A stretch of 64,000 nucleotides of DNA from Pseudomonas sp. BGI-2 (GTDB lineage Bacteria; Pseudomonadota; Gammaproteobacteria; Pseudomonadales; Pseudomonadaceae). The notes below the pieces were generated by a model that saw nothing but the letters and a program-made list of their open reading frames with translations, was not told where the DNA came from and searched no databases. The position numbers and the translations under genes were made by a program. Below are positions 51,747-60,347 of the stretch, piece after piece. The stretch lies in NCBI RefSeq assembly GCF_004310295.1, contig NZ_SISB01000025.1:35142-99141 (forward strand), written 5' to 3'. The stretch's first letter is position 1; the number at the start of each line of letters is the position of its first letter.

Positions 51747-53471
51747 TTAGCGAAACAGATTGGTCCGCGCCAACTCAATCACCTCATCCCCACGCCCGCT
51801 CATCACCGCTTTAAGCATGTACAAACTGAACCCTTTGGCCTGTTCCAGCTTGATCGTCGGCGGCATCGCCAATTCCTGAGTCGCCGTCACCACGTCCACC
51901 AGCACGGGCCCGTCATGCGCCAGCGCCCGGCGCAAGGCCGGTTCCAGCGCCTCGGATTCCTCGACACGAATTCCCAGGATCCCCATGGCATTGGCCATCG
52001 CCGCGAAGTCCGGATTGTGCAAGTCCGTGCCGGTATCCAGTAGCCCGCTGGATTTCATTTCCATGGCCACGAACCCGAGCGAGGCATTGTCGTAGACGAT
52101 GATTTTCACCGGCAGCTTCAGTTGCGCCAGAGAGATGAAATCCCCCATCAACATGCTGAAACCGCCATCGCCGGACAGCGAAATCACCTGCCGCCCAGGA
52201 AACGCCGCTTGCGCGCCAATGGCCTGCGGCATCGCGTTCGCCATGGAGCCGTGATTGAACGAACCGAGCAGTCGGCGCTTGCCATTCATTTTCAGATAGC
52301 GCGCGGCCCAGACCGTCGGCGTGCCCACGTCGGCGGTGAAGATCGCATCCTCATCGGCCAGTTCGCTGAGCAGGCGAGTGAGGTATTGCGGATGAATCGG
52401 CCGGCCCGGCGCCGAAGGTTGAGCCAGGTCATCAAGACCCTGACGCGCCTTTTGGTAGTGCTTGAGGGAAGACTCGAGAAAGCTGCGGTCGCCACGATAA
52501 GGCAGGCGCGGCAGCAACGCGGCGAGGGTTTCGCCAACATCGGCGGCGATGCCCAGATCCAGCGTGGTGCGCCGTCCGAGGGCTTGCGGGTCGTGGTCGA
52601 TCTGAATGATGGTGGCGTCGGTGGGGTAGAACTGACGATACGGAAAGTCAGTCCCGAGCATCACCAGCGTGTCGCAGTTGAGCATCGCATGATATCCGGA
52701 ACTGAAGCCGATCAGCCCGGTCATGCCAACGTCGAACGGATTGTCCCACTCCACGTGCTCCTTGCCGCGCAATGCATGCACCACCGGCGCGCCGAGGGCG
52801 TCGGCCAGCGCCACCACCTGAGCGTGGGCTCCCGCGCAGCCGGCTCCACACATCAGCGTCACGGCTTTGCTTTGACTGAGCAATTCGACCAGCCGATCCA
52901 GGTCATGAGGCGCGGGCAGGGTGCGTGGTTTTGAAAACGCCGGCCAGGGCTTGAGGTTGTCTTCGACTTCCTGCAGCGCCACGTCACCGGGAATCACCAC
53001 CACCGCGACGCCGCGATTGAGGATTGCACTGCGCATCGCCCGGTGCAGCACCTGGGGCATTTGCGCCGGGTTGCTCACCAGTTCGACGAAGTGGCTGCAT
53101 TCCTTGAACAGTTCCTGCGGGTGGGTTTCCTGAAAGTAATTCAGGCCCACTTCCGAGGACGGAATCTGCGCGGCGATGGCCAACACCGGCACATGGTTTT
53201 TGTGGCAATCGAACAGTCCGTTGATCAGGTGCAGATTGCCCGGCCCGCAACTGCCGGCGCACACCGCCAGTTCCCCGGTGATCGCTGCTTCGGCGCCGGC
53301 GGCGAACGCGGCGACTTCCTCGTGGCGCACGTGCATCCACTCGATGCTGTCCATGGTGCGCAGGGCCTCGGTCAGGCCGTTGAGGCTGTCGCCCGTCAGG
53401 CCCCAGATGCGTTTCACGCCGGCCTGTTCAAGGGTGGTTGCCAGTTGCTGGGCAATGGTGATTTTCGCCAT
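51747..53471 (-). CDS. poxB: Pyruvate oxidase / thiamine-diphosphate enzyme PoxB
   Basis: 574 residues, like PoxB (572 in E. coli). Three domains: N-terminal pyrimidine-binding domain with the conserved Glu in VRHEEVAAFAAGAEA near residue 48, a central FAD-type domain (about 190-330), and the C-terminal diphosphate domain with the TPP motif SGDGGFSMLMGDFISL...YDNASLGF. It oxidises pyruvate to acetate and CO2, passing electrons to ubiquinone at the inner membrane. The end (LYMLKAVMSGRGDEVIELARTNLFR) resembles the membrane-binding tail. The ATG at 53471 has GGAG at the right spacing; the frame upstream to 53531 is leader. It is usually a stationary-phase gene; no regulatory site was identified here. 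Confidence 0.9.
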   Translation of the reverse strand: MAKITIAQQLATTLEQAGVKRIWGLTGDSLNGLTEALRTMDSIEWMHVRHEEVAAFAAGAEAAITGELAVCAGSCGPGNLHLINGLFDCHKNHVPVLAIAAQIPSSEVGLNYFQETHPQELFKECSHFVELVSNPAQMPQVLHRAMRSAILNRGVAVVVIPGDVALQEVEDNLKPWPAFSKPRTLPAPHDLDRLVELLSQSKAVTLMCGAGCAGAHAQVVALADALGAPVVHALRGKEHVEWDNPFDVGMTGLIGFSSGYHAMLNCDTLVMLGTDFPYRQFYPTDATIIQIDHDPQALGRRTTLDLGIAADVGETLAALLPRLPYRGDRSFLESSLKHYQKARQGLDDLAQPSAPGRPIHPQYLTRLLSELADEDAIFTADVGTPTVWAARYLKMNGKRRLLGSFNHGSMANAMPQAIGAQAAFPGRQVISLSGDGGFSMLMGDFISLAQLKLPVKIIVYDNASLGFVAMEMKSSGLLDTGTDLHNPDFAAMANAMGILGIRVEESEALEPALRRALAHDGPVLVDVVTATQELAMPPTIKLEQAKGFSLYMLKAVMSGRGDEVIELARTNLFR

Positions 53472-53562
53472 GGGGTGCTCCAGTGATTGATGAATTGTCC
53501 TCGGGGTTAAAAGAGGACAACGCTGTGGCAACCATGACTCACCCGGGTTTGTGATTAATAGA

Positions 53563-54144
53563 CGATTACTTGCCCATCGCCTGCCGGTACTGGCGCGTAC
53601 GCCGGGCGATGTACAGCTGATCGAGAATCAACGCCCATATCGCTGAAACCTGTGGCCGGGTCTTGCGCCCGCGGCTCAGGCGATGCAGCTGGAACTTCAC
53701 CACGGCCATGCTCGCCAAGGCGGCCAGTGGTTTGCGTTTCCAGCGGATCGGCGGCAATTGTGGGTGGCTGTTCTGGCCTTCGCGCCAGCGTTTGACCAAC
53801 TTCGGTTCGATGGCCAGCGCCGTGCCGATACCGGCCATGGCGATGCCGCTGTCGAGCACCTGTGTTGCCCACTGACGAAACTGCTAAAGATGCCGTTCGT
53901 CTTCCAGCACTACGGCCCGCAGGGCCGGTCATGGTGCGGCGATCGATCATCACGTTGCCGGTCAGCAGCAGCCCCGTTTCACCCTCGGCCCAGGCCTGAT
54001 ACTGCTGGAACAGTGCGCTGGACGGCGCTTGTCCGGTATCCGCGAGGTTCTCTTCCATCGCGGCTTTGGCGATGCGATTGCCGAGGGGCTGGCCGTTTGC
54101 CCTGCAGTGCGAATGCCGAGCGGGTACTGGCGTCGCTCAAGCAT
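53563..54144 (-). pseudogene. Decayed Old-Yellow-Enzyme-type flavin oxidoreductase
   Basis: Remnant of an NADH:flavin oxidoreductase. On the minus strand the N-terminal part is readable as NGQPLGNRIAKAAMEENLAD ... LLLTGNVMIDRRTMTGPAG. A frameshift follows, then VVLEDERHL, a TAG at 53884-53886, and QFRQWATQ. The sequence then jumps to the C-terminal end of the enzyme, VLDSGIAMAGIGTALAIEPK ... LYIARRTRQYRQAM. About 230 residues of the barrel are missing. With at least one frameshift, one stop and one large deletion it cannot make the enzyme. A further frame break is likely near the N-terminus. It lies between poxB and the DUF2790 gene. Confidence 0.85.
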
Positions 54145-54401
54145 TAGTTTTGACCGAGACAGTCATCGCCAAAGGCCTGGTAACGCAGGACATGGGTGGT
54201 GCCCATGGTGTCGATGTAGGTCATCTCCCGCGCGCCGGGTCCGCAGCCATCGTTGCGGGTCATGTTGAGCACTTTGGCAATATGGAGCGGCGTCGAATAC
54301 GTGTAGTCCTCGACTGTCGGGGTGCTGGAATTGTCGATGGAAGCGGCCGCTGCAACACCGCTCAGACTGATCAGAAACAGGGCGGACAGAATGCGTTTCA
54401 T
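54144..54401 (-). CDS. DUF2790 exported small protein
   Basis: 85 residues with a signal peptide (MKRILSALFLISLSGVAAAA) and the DUF2790 pattern: VEDYTYSTPLHIAKVLNMT and the C-terminal TYIDTMGTTHVLRYQAFGDDC. Two Cys (CGPGARE and DDCLGQN) may form a disulphide. DUF2790 proteins are common small periplasmic proteins of pseudomonads with no assigned function; some respond to metals or stress. Single gene with ~60 bases before the MFS gene's 3' end. Confidence 0.88.
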   Translation of the reverse strand: MKRILSALFLISLSGVAAAASIDNSSTPTVEDYTYSTPLHIAKVLNMTRNDGCGPGAREMTYIDTMGTTHVLRYQAFGDDCLGQN

Positions 54402-54464
54402 GATGGGGCTCTCGTAGTGGCTACTGAACGATTTCAGTGGCAGTACGACGAGCCCCGTTGGGGT

Positions 54465-56003
54465 TTATTCCAGGCTCAGGGAAAAACTTTTCTGCGCCGG
54501 GATCGGATTGCGCATCAGCGTGCCGACCACCAGCGCCCCCAGCAAGGCCAGCAAACCCGCGACTATAAGCAGCAGGCTGAAGCCGCCGACGAATGCCTGG
54601 CGCGCCAACGGTTCGACGAGCGGGCGTGCGGTTTCCGGTAGCAAGTTCATGGCCGCGGTCATATCACCGGCGACCACCCGCGATGCAATGCCCTGGGTCT
54701 GGCCGAGCCATTGTGTACCTTGCGTCGACAGACTGGTACGCAACAACAGTTCGGTATGGCTGGACAGCAATGCACCGAAGACGCCGATGGCCAGTACGAT
54801 CGCGCTGAAACGCATGGTGGTGCTCATGCCCGAGGCCATGCCGGTGCGCTCGCGGGGCACGCAGGCCATGATGTTTTTCTGCGTGTCGCCATTGAGCAAA
54901 CCGGCACCGGCGCCTGTTACGGCAATGGCCAATGCGAAGGGCAGATAGCCGCCGCTGCTGACGGCCCAAGCGCTGAGCAGGTTGCCGCTGCCGACCAGGG
55001 TCAAACCCGCCGCCATCAGCGTCGCAGGGGCAAATCGATTGGCCAGCCGAGCGCCGATTCGCGGGCAAATCAACATGGTCACCGCAAATGGCAGCATCCC
55101 CAGCCCGGACGCGATGGCCGAGAAACCCAGGCCGTTTTGCAGATAGAACGGCAGCAACGTCATCATCACTTGGGCGCACCCGGCGTAGGCAAACATGCCG
55201 AGCAAGGCGCCGATGAAGCGCGGATGCTTGAACAATTGCAGGTCGACCATCGGCCGCTGTTGCATCCGCTCAATCAGCACAAACAGCCCCAACAGCAGGG
55301 CGCCACCGATGAGCCGGGCGTAGGTGAGCGGGTTGCTCCAGCCAATCCGGTTGGCTTCGATCAAGCCCCAGATCAGGCACAGCAAGCTCGCACTGAACGC
55401 CAGGCTGCCCCAGGGATCGAGGCGCGCAGACTGGGTGTTCCTCGATTCCGGCACGGCGCGCCAGACCCTGTACATCAAGAACAGCCCGACCGGCAGGTTG
55501 AGGTAGAAGATCCAGCGCCAGCCGACATACTCGGTGATCAGCCCGCCGACCGTCGGCGCGGCGGTCATCGCCACGCCCATGCACGCGCCCCAGAACGCCC
55601 AGGCCTTGGCTCGTTCGACTTCATCGTGAAAGGTGTGGCCGATCGCGGCCAGGGCCGACGTCAGCAGCAATGCCGCACCGACACCCTTGATCGCCCTCGC
55701 GATGTCGAGGAACAACGCAGTGGGCGCTGCGCCGCAACCTATGGAGGCCAGGATGAAAATGCCCAGGCCGCAGAGCATGGTTTTCTGCCGGCCAAAGCGA
55801 TCGGCGATGCTGCCCGCGGGTAGCAATAAGGCCGCGAACGCCAGCATGTACGCGCTGACCACCCATTCGATGTCGGCAAAGTTCGCGCCCAGGTCCCGGG
55901 CGATGGTCGGCAGGGTGACGGCGACGATGTTGGTGTCGAGCACGATCAGCGAGCACACGCCGGAGGCCGTCAGTAAGGTCAAACGCGGACTGACCCGGCT
56001 CAT
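54465..56003 (-). CDS. MFS exporter, DHA2 (14-span) type
   Basis: 512 residues with about 14 transmembrane helices, as in EmrB/QacA drug exporters. Motif A is GSIADRFGRQKT near residue 63-74, and motif C-like glycines are in GACMGVAMTAAPTVGGLITEYVGWRWIFYLNLPVG. Such proteins pump toxic organic compounds outward in exchange for protons. The divergent LysR gene 164 bases away is the likely regulator. No membrane fusion partner (EmrA) is adjacent, so it may work on the inner membrane alone. Confidence 0.9.
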   Translation of the reverse strand: MSRVSPRLTLLTASGVCSLIVLDTNIVAVTLPTIARDLGANFADIEWVVSAYMLAFAALLLPAGSIADRFGRQKTMLCGLGIFILASIGCGAAPTALFLDIARAIKGVGAALLLTSALAAIGHTFHDEVERAKAWAFWGACMGVAMTAAPTVGGLITEYVGWRWIFYLNLPVGLFLMYRVWRAVPESRNTQSARLDPWGSLAFSASLLCLIWGLIEANRIGWSNPLTYARLIGGALLLGLFVLIERMQQRPMVDLQLFKHPRFIGALLGMFAYAGCAQVMMTLLPFYLQNGLGFSAIASGLGMLPFAVTMLICPRIGARLANRFAPATLMAAGLTLVGSGNLLSAWAVSSGGYLPFALAIAVTGAGAGLLNGDTQKNIMACVPRERTGMASGMSTTMRFSAIVLAIGVFGALLSSHTELLLRTSLSTQGTQWLGQTQGIASRVVAGDMTAAMNLLPETARPLVEPLARQAFVGGFSLLLIVAGLLALLGALVVGTLMRNPIPAQKSFSLSLE

Positions 56004-56167
56004 GGCGTAATTGCCTTTTGAGCAAGATTGTTGGCCGCGGCGCAGAAAAGGGGTTTGACGTACATGACGATGGCTCTCTACTGTGATTGTCTGTGAGCTT
56101 ATCGCGGTCGATTATCGGCTTTGTTAGCCTGCTATCGGGACTTCATTACCTTTGAGCTAATGCACCC

Positions 56168-57034
56168 ATGGACATACGGCATTTTCGCTACTTTCTGGCC
56201 GTTGCCCGGCAAGGCAACTTTACCCGCGCCGCCGAACAACTCGGTATCGCACCGCCCACCTTGACTCGACAGATCCAGGACATGGAGAACGAACTCGGCA
56301 CGCGACTGTTCGTGCGCCAGACACGTGAAGTCAGCCTGACCGAGGCCGGTGCCGCGTTAATGATCGAGGCCGAGGCGACGGTGCGGCAATTCGAATACGC
56401 CCAGCACAATGCCCGGCGGGCTGGACGCGGGGATATCGGTCATATCGAACTCGGCTACGTGGCATCGGCGGTGTATTCGGGGTTACTGCAAAAACAGGTG
56501 CAGGCCTTCAGTCACGAGTGCCCGGACGTCAGCTTCAATGTGCGGGAAAGCCCCATGGCGTCATTGCCGGCCATGGTGGTCGAGGGGCGATTCGATATTG
56601 GTTATGTCCGCTCACCCATGACCCTGCCTGATGGCCTGGAGGCCATTCGCCTGGATGCAGAAGGCTTTGTGCTGGCGCTGTCCACCGAGTCCTGGCTGTG
56701 TCGTTTGCCGGACATCAGTCCGGAGCATCTGCAAAATGAGACGTTCATCCTGCCGGAGCAAATCAGCGGCACCTTGCAAGTCGCCGCCGAGGGCGGATTT
56801 GCGCCGAAACTGGGTGCGCAGCCGGGCGGACTGGTGGCGGTGATTGCGCTGGTATCGTTGGGGCAGGGCGTAGCAGTCGTGCCGGAATCGGTAGTCGGGC
56901 ATGTCGGTTTGCCCGGTGTGCTGTACCGGACGATCAAGGGCTGCGAAGCGGCGTCGTGGTTGTCGTTGATTCATCGGCGGTTCGAGAAGTCGGCGGCGGT
57001 GGTCAGGTACATTGAGCAGGTCAAAAAGCACTGA
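56168..57034 (+). CDS. LysR-family regulator divergent from MFS gene
   Basis: 288 residues. A typical N-terminal helix-turn-helix (MDIRHFRYFLAVARQGNFTRAAEQLGIAPPTLTRQIQDMENELG) is followed by an effector-binding domain from about 90 (IGHIELGYVASAVYSGLL). This resembles the BenM/CatM-like subgroup in the first domain. Divergence from the exporter gene, with a shared 164 base intergenic region, suggests that it controls it. The effector is unknown. Start ATG at 56168. Confidence 0.92.
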   Translation: MDIRHFRYFLAVARQGNFTRAAEQLGIAPPTLTRQIQDMENELGTRLFVRQTREVSLTEAGAALMIEAEATVRQFEYAQHNARRAGRGDIGHIELGYVASAVYSGLLQKQVQAFSHECPDVSFNVRESPMASLPAMVVEGRFDIGYVRSPMTLPDGLEAIRLDAEGFVLALSTESWLCRLPDISPEHLQNETFILPEQISGTLQVAAEGGFAPKLGAQPGGLVAVIALVSLGQGVAVVPESVVGHVGLPGVLYRTIKGCEAASWLSLIHRRFEKSAAVVRYIEQVKKH

Positions 57035-57301
57035 TTACAGATTTTGTAATGATTTCCGACTGTAGGAAATGTCACTTTCGCGTGTACGCTCCAAGGCCTT
57101 TTTCCTTTCAGGACTTGCATGAACACCCTTTTGGAGCCTCCCGGTTATCCTTTCTCCTCGCGCTACCACGCGGTCTTGATGCACGCGAAACATCCGGTTT
57201 TCCGACTTCTGAATCCCCTTGTCACTTTACCGCCACGGCCTCTGTGCCGCGCCTTGCCGTGCCCGGCTTTCTGAACTCACTAAAGGGATCGAGACGTTTT
57301 T
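57035..57301. other. Leader region upstream of TerC gene
   Basis: About 270 bases between the LysR and TerC genes. An 89-codon frame at 57049-57318 is unlikely to be a gene: it starts without a ribosome site and overlaps the TerC start. I looked for a manganese-type (yybP-ykoY) riboswitch because TerC genes often have one, and could not recognise its conserved blocks. Confidence 0.5.
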
Positions 57302-58858
57302 ATGGAATGGATAGCTGACCCCACCGCATGGCTGGGCCTGTTGACTCTAATTGTGCTTGAGCTGGTGCTAGGCATCGACAACCTGGTGTTTATCGCCATC
57401 CTGGCCGACAAGCTGCCGCCCGAGCAACGCGACCGTGCGCGGCTCATCGGTTTGTCCCTGGCGTTGCTGATGCGCCTGGGCCTGCTGGCGAGTATTTCGT
57501 GGCTGGTGACCCTGACTCAGCCGTTGATCGAGGTGTTCGACAAGAGCTTCTCCGGCCGCGACTTGATCATGCTGTTCGGTGGTGTGTTCTTGTTGTTCAA
57601 GGCCACCATGGAATTGCACGAGCGACTCGAAGGCCATGTCGGCCAGCGCGCTTCTAATGCGACCTATGCGATGTTCTGGCCGATCGTGGCGCAGATCGTG
57701 GTGCTCGATGCGGTGTTCTCCCTCGATGCGGTGATTACCGCTGTGGGCATGGTCGATGAATTGGCCGTGATGATGATCGCGGTGATTATTTCCATCGGCC
57801 TGATGATCGTCGCCAGCAAGCCGCTGACCCGTTTCGTCAATGAACACCCGACGGTGATCATGCTCTGTCTGGGCTTTTTGATGATGATCGGCTTCGCGCT
57901 GACCGCTGAAGGCTTGGGGTTCCACATTCCGAAGGGCTACCTGTACGCGGCCATCGGTTTCTCGATCCTGATCGAGGTCTTCAACCAGATAGCCCGGGCT
58001 CGCCGTAAAAAATCGATGCAGGGCCTGCGACCGATGCGTGAGCGCACGGCCCACGCCGTGTTGCGTTTGCTCGGTGGCCGCTCGCTGGCGGTGGAGGAGG
58101 TTGGCGAAGAAATTGCCGACATGCTGGAGAATGGCGAAGCGCCGAGCGTAGAACTGTTCGACCGTCGCGAACGAGTGATGATCAGTGGTGTTCTGCAACT
58201 CGCCGAGCGACCGATCCGCACCTTGATGACCGTACGCGCTGATGTGGATCACATCGACCTGTCCGACGATGCCGAAGTCATTCGCACGCGCCTGATGAAT
58301 TCGTCCTATTCACGCCTGCCGCTGATTCGCGATGGCGCGGTGGATGAGCCGCTGGGCTTCGTGCACAAGAAGGAATTGCTCAAGGAATACCTGGCCGGCA
58401 ACCAGCCCGGTCTTGAGCATTTGGCGCGCAAGACCATCAACTTGCTGGACAGTTACTCGATCCTCAATGCCCTGGAACAGATGCGCCAAGCCTCGACTCA
58501 CATTGCGTTCGTGGTCAATGAGTTCGGTGACTTCGTCGGTGTGCTGACCATGACTGACATTCTCGAATCGATCGCCGGCGAGTTGCCGGATGCCAGCGAA
58601 ATCGAGGGCCCGGATGTGGTCGAGGAGAAGGGTGGGTTCATGGTCAGCGGCGCGTTGAACCTGGCGCGGGTGCGACAGCGGACCGGGTTTGCGGCAGAGC
58701 CTACCGACGACTATCAAACCTTGGCCGGGCTGGTGGTCAGCCTGCTGGATCGCCTGCCGATGATCGGTGACAGCCATGAGTGGGAAGGCTGGCGGATCAC
58801 GGTGGCGGCGGTTGAGGAGCGGCGGGTGACGCGGGTGTTGCTGGTGCGCGCGGTTTAG
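57302..58858 (+). CDS. TerC-CBS-CorC membrane protein (YegH/YoaE type)
   Basis: 518 residues. An N-terminal TerC domain with about seven transmembrane helices contains LELVLGIDNLVFIAILADKLP and VLDAVFSLDAVITAVGM, whose acidic residues in the membrane are typical of the metal-ion-linked TerC family. A CBS pair (about 290-415, VRADVDHIDLSDDAEVIRTR... and HIAFVVNEFGDFVGVLTMTDILE) and a CorC/HlyC domain (about 430-518) follow. This layout is known in YegH/YoaE proteins, probably metal ion export or homeostasis in the inner membrane. The start ATG follows AAGGGATCGAGACG. It ends at a 27-base palindrome. Confidence 0.9.
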   Translation: MEWIADPTAWLGLLTLIVLELVLGIDNLVFIAILADKLPPEQRDRARLIGLSLALLMRLGLLASISWLVTLTQPLIEVFDKSFSGRDLIMLFGGVFLLFKATMELHERLEGHVGQRASNATYAMFWPIVAQIVVLDAVFSLDAVITAVGMVDELAVMMIAVIISIGLMIVASKPLTRFVNEHPTVIMLCLGFLMMIGFALTAEGLGFHIPKGYLYAAIGFSILIEVFNQIARARRKKSMQGLRPMRERTAHAVLRLLGGRSLAVEEVGEEIADMLENGEAPSVELFDRRERVMISGVLQLAERPIRTLMTVRADVDHIDLSDDAEVIRTRLMNSSYSRLPLIRDGAVDEPLGFVHKKELLKEYLAGNQPGLEHLARKTINLLDSYSILNALEQMRQASTHIAFVVNEFGDFVGVLTMTDILESIAGELPDASEIEGPDVVEEKGGFMVSGALNLARVRQRTGFAAEPTDDYQTLAGLVVSLLDRLPMIGDSHEWEGWRITVAAVEERRVTRVLLVRAV

Positions 58859-58884
58859 ATCGTTCCCGCGCGTGGGAACGATCA
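58858..58884. repeat. Minimal palindrome of 'GATCGTTCCC' type
   Basis: GATCGTTCCCGCGCGTGGGAACGATCA-like 27 base palindrome at the terC stop. It matches the outer arms of the 109 bp elements at 2895 and 5704 with their middle removed, and may act as a terminator between convergent genes. Confidence 0.75.
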
Positions 58885-58888
58885 TTGC

Positions 58889-59320
58889 TCAAACCCCGAT
58901 CAACGTGTGCGCCCGAGGAACAGTGCACAGTCGGCGCAGGGTCTGGCGTAACCACGCCAGATCGTGAACCGGTTTACGGATCACCATTGCCGGTTTCACC
59001 TTGCCGATGTGCTTGGCGAAGTTTTCCTGCAGGGTTTGTTCAGTGCCGATGCCCTTGAGCTTTTTCAACAGTTTCCCATCCTTGTAAAACAGCACGGTCG
59101 GGGTGCCGGTGACGTTCGGGTGCCGAGGCGATTCACGAGTGTCCAGCATGTAGATCTGCGCGTGATGCCGATAAGCCTCGGCGATCTGACGGAAGATCGG
59201 CCCGGCTGTTTCGCAGGCCGGACAGTGCTGACTGCCGAAGTACAAGATCACCGGGCGCCAGGTTTTCAGGGCTTTGCGGTAAACCGGAGCCATCGCCGGT
59301 TGGGACGTTGTCGAGCTCAT
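58889..59320 (-). CDS. Thioredoxin-like protein
   Basis: 143 residues. A thioredoxin fold with redox-active CPAC in YFGSQHCPACETAGPIFRQIA near residue 33-36 and the cis-proline in TGTPTVLFYKDGKLLKKLKGIG. There is no signal peptide, so it is cytoplasmic. The C-terminal ~40 residues (KPAMVIRKPVHDLAWLRQTLRRLC) go beyond the normal domain. Its exact partner is unknown. Convergent with the TerC gene. Confidence 0.88.
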   Translation of the reverse strand: MSSTTSQPAMAPVYRKALKTWRPVILYFGSQHCPACETAGPIFRQIAEAYRHHAQIYMLDTRESPRHPNVTGTPTVLFYKDGKLLKKLKGIGTEQTLQENFAKHIGKVKPAMVIRKPVHDLAWLRQTLRRLCTVPRAHTLIGV

Positions 59321-59384
59321 TGAAATTTCCTTTTCACAACGATCATCGAGGCCAATTGACGTTAAAGGAGCAAGAGAGGTGAGT

Positions 59385-59486
59385 CTACTGTCAGAAATTA
59401 CAGGTGAGCCTTTACCGCTTGAATGGAGATTTAGGCGAACTACCGTCGGTCTGGAAATAGGTGTTACCTGTCAGATCTGACAGTAG
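59385..59486. repeat. Diverged inverted repeat, ~100 bp
   Basis: Arms CTACTGTCAGAAATTACAGG (59385) and ACCTGTCAGATCTGACAGTA (59466) are inverted copies matching at about 17 of 21 positions, around a ~60 base interior. The region is AT-richer than the surroundings. It does not belong to the REP families seen elsewhere in the window. Confidence 0.65.
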
Positions 59487-59591
59487 ATATTTAGTTTGCT
59501 TGGAGGCTGAATAAGCGGACCGTTTTTTCCATTGCCCTGCACATCGCGGCGCAACGGAAACGGCTACCCACCTACGCAAAGGAGCTACGCG

Positions 59592-60011
59592 ATGATCGGG
59601 AATAAATTGGCTACGCATCAGGAGAACTTGATACTTAACGGTGATTTTTCACAAGGTGAGGAGCATTGGCGACTCAATGCCCCTGTCGAAATTCGCGATG
59701 GGTACTGTTACGCAAGCGGGGGCGGCTCAGCGGATCAGAGTGATGTGAAACTGAAACCCGGCACATACCGTTTATCTTTCGAGGGGCTTTTTCTCGACGA
59801 AACAAAGAGCTACGTCAACGTGGCCTTGGAAATGTCAAACCTGCGTCTGCAACTCTTTGTAAGGCCCGGAGCCGATTACGTTACTTATTCGGTCGGTTTT
59901 TCTGTGCCAAAACCATCGCACGGGGACGTTGATCTTCTCTCTGTGATGCTCATTGGTCAGGGAGCAGGTGGGAAGTTCCGGAATGTGAAGCTTGTCCTGG
60001 ACGAAGCTTAA
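59592..60011 (+). CDS. Unknown small protein with carbohydrate-binding-like motif
   Basis: 139 residues from the ATG at 59592 (GGAGCTACGCG upstream). The sequence opens ENLILNGDFSQGEEHWRLN, a pattern seen at the start of many beta-sandwich carbohydrate-binding modules, and continues as a single beta-rich domain (GTYRLSFEGLFLDETKSYVNVALEMS). No enzyme domain or signal peptide is present. The base composition is less GC-rich than in neighbours, and the gene is flanked by an unusual inverted repeat upstream and a long empty gap downstream, so it may have arrived by transfer. I do not recognise a named family. Confidence 0.7.
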   Translation: MIGNKLATHQENLILNGDFSQGEEHWRLNAPVEIRDGYCYASGGGSADQSDVKLKPGTYRLSFEGLFLDETKSYVNVALEMSNLRLQLFVRPGADYVTYSVGFSVPKPSHGDVDLLSVMLIGQGAGGKFRNVKLVLDEA

Positions 60012-60347
60012 TCCGGGTGTTGATGGTCGTTTCAATACCTATGTCTTGTCACTGACGAGGCCAGAATACCTTTGCTACCCTTTGAAGACGCGTTACGCCC
60101 TCAAAGGGTGCTTTGCGTACCAAGTTGTGTCCTAACGCCCCACTTCTGTAGCTAACAGTAGCGCTCTTTACGCTGATGACTCGGTAACGACCACCGTACT
60201 GTTCAAATCTCATGTTCTTGATTCGTAGTACTTTTCAATTTCCCCACGACGCTTAACACAGCCTGTGGCACACTTTCTGCTGTCTATTCCGTTGTTACAT
60301 ACCTATGTCCGGTATAGCGGAATAAACATCACCCTGGAGTGCTTGCC
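60012..60347. other. AT-richer intergenic region with sigma-54-like promoter
   Basis: About 335 bases. An inverted repeat (ACCCTTTGA ... TCAAAGGGT, about 60078-60112) may end the preceding transcript. I see no gene. The right end holds the sigma-54-like promoter listed separately. Confidence 0.6.
60266..60281 (+). promoter_or_regulatory. Candidate sigma-54 promoter of amino acid ABC operon
   Basis: TGGCACACTTTCTGCT matches the -24/-12 consensus TGGCACG-N4-TTGCW at all but two positions, with the GG and GC spaced exactly 12 apart. The -12 GC is 67 bases before the ATG at 60348. Confidence 0.6.

Noticed and set aside
57035..57301. Manganese (yybP-ykoY) riboswitch before the TerC gene
   Set aside because: Expected from other TerC genes, but I could not find the conserved blocks in this leader.
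57049..57318. 89-codon frame before the TerC gene
   Set aside because: It overlaps the TerC start, has no ribosome site and reads as low-complexity leader.
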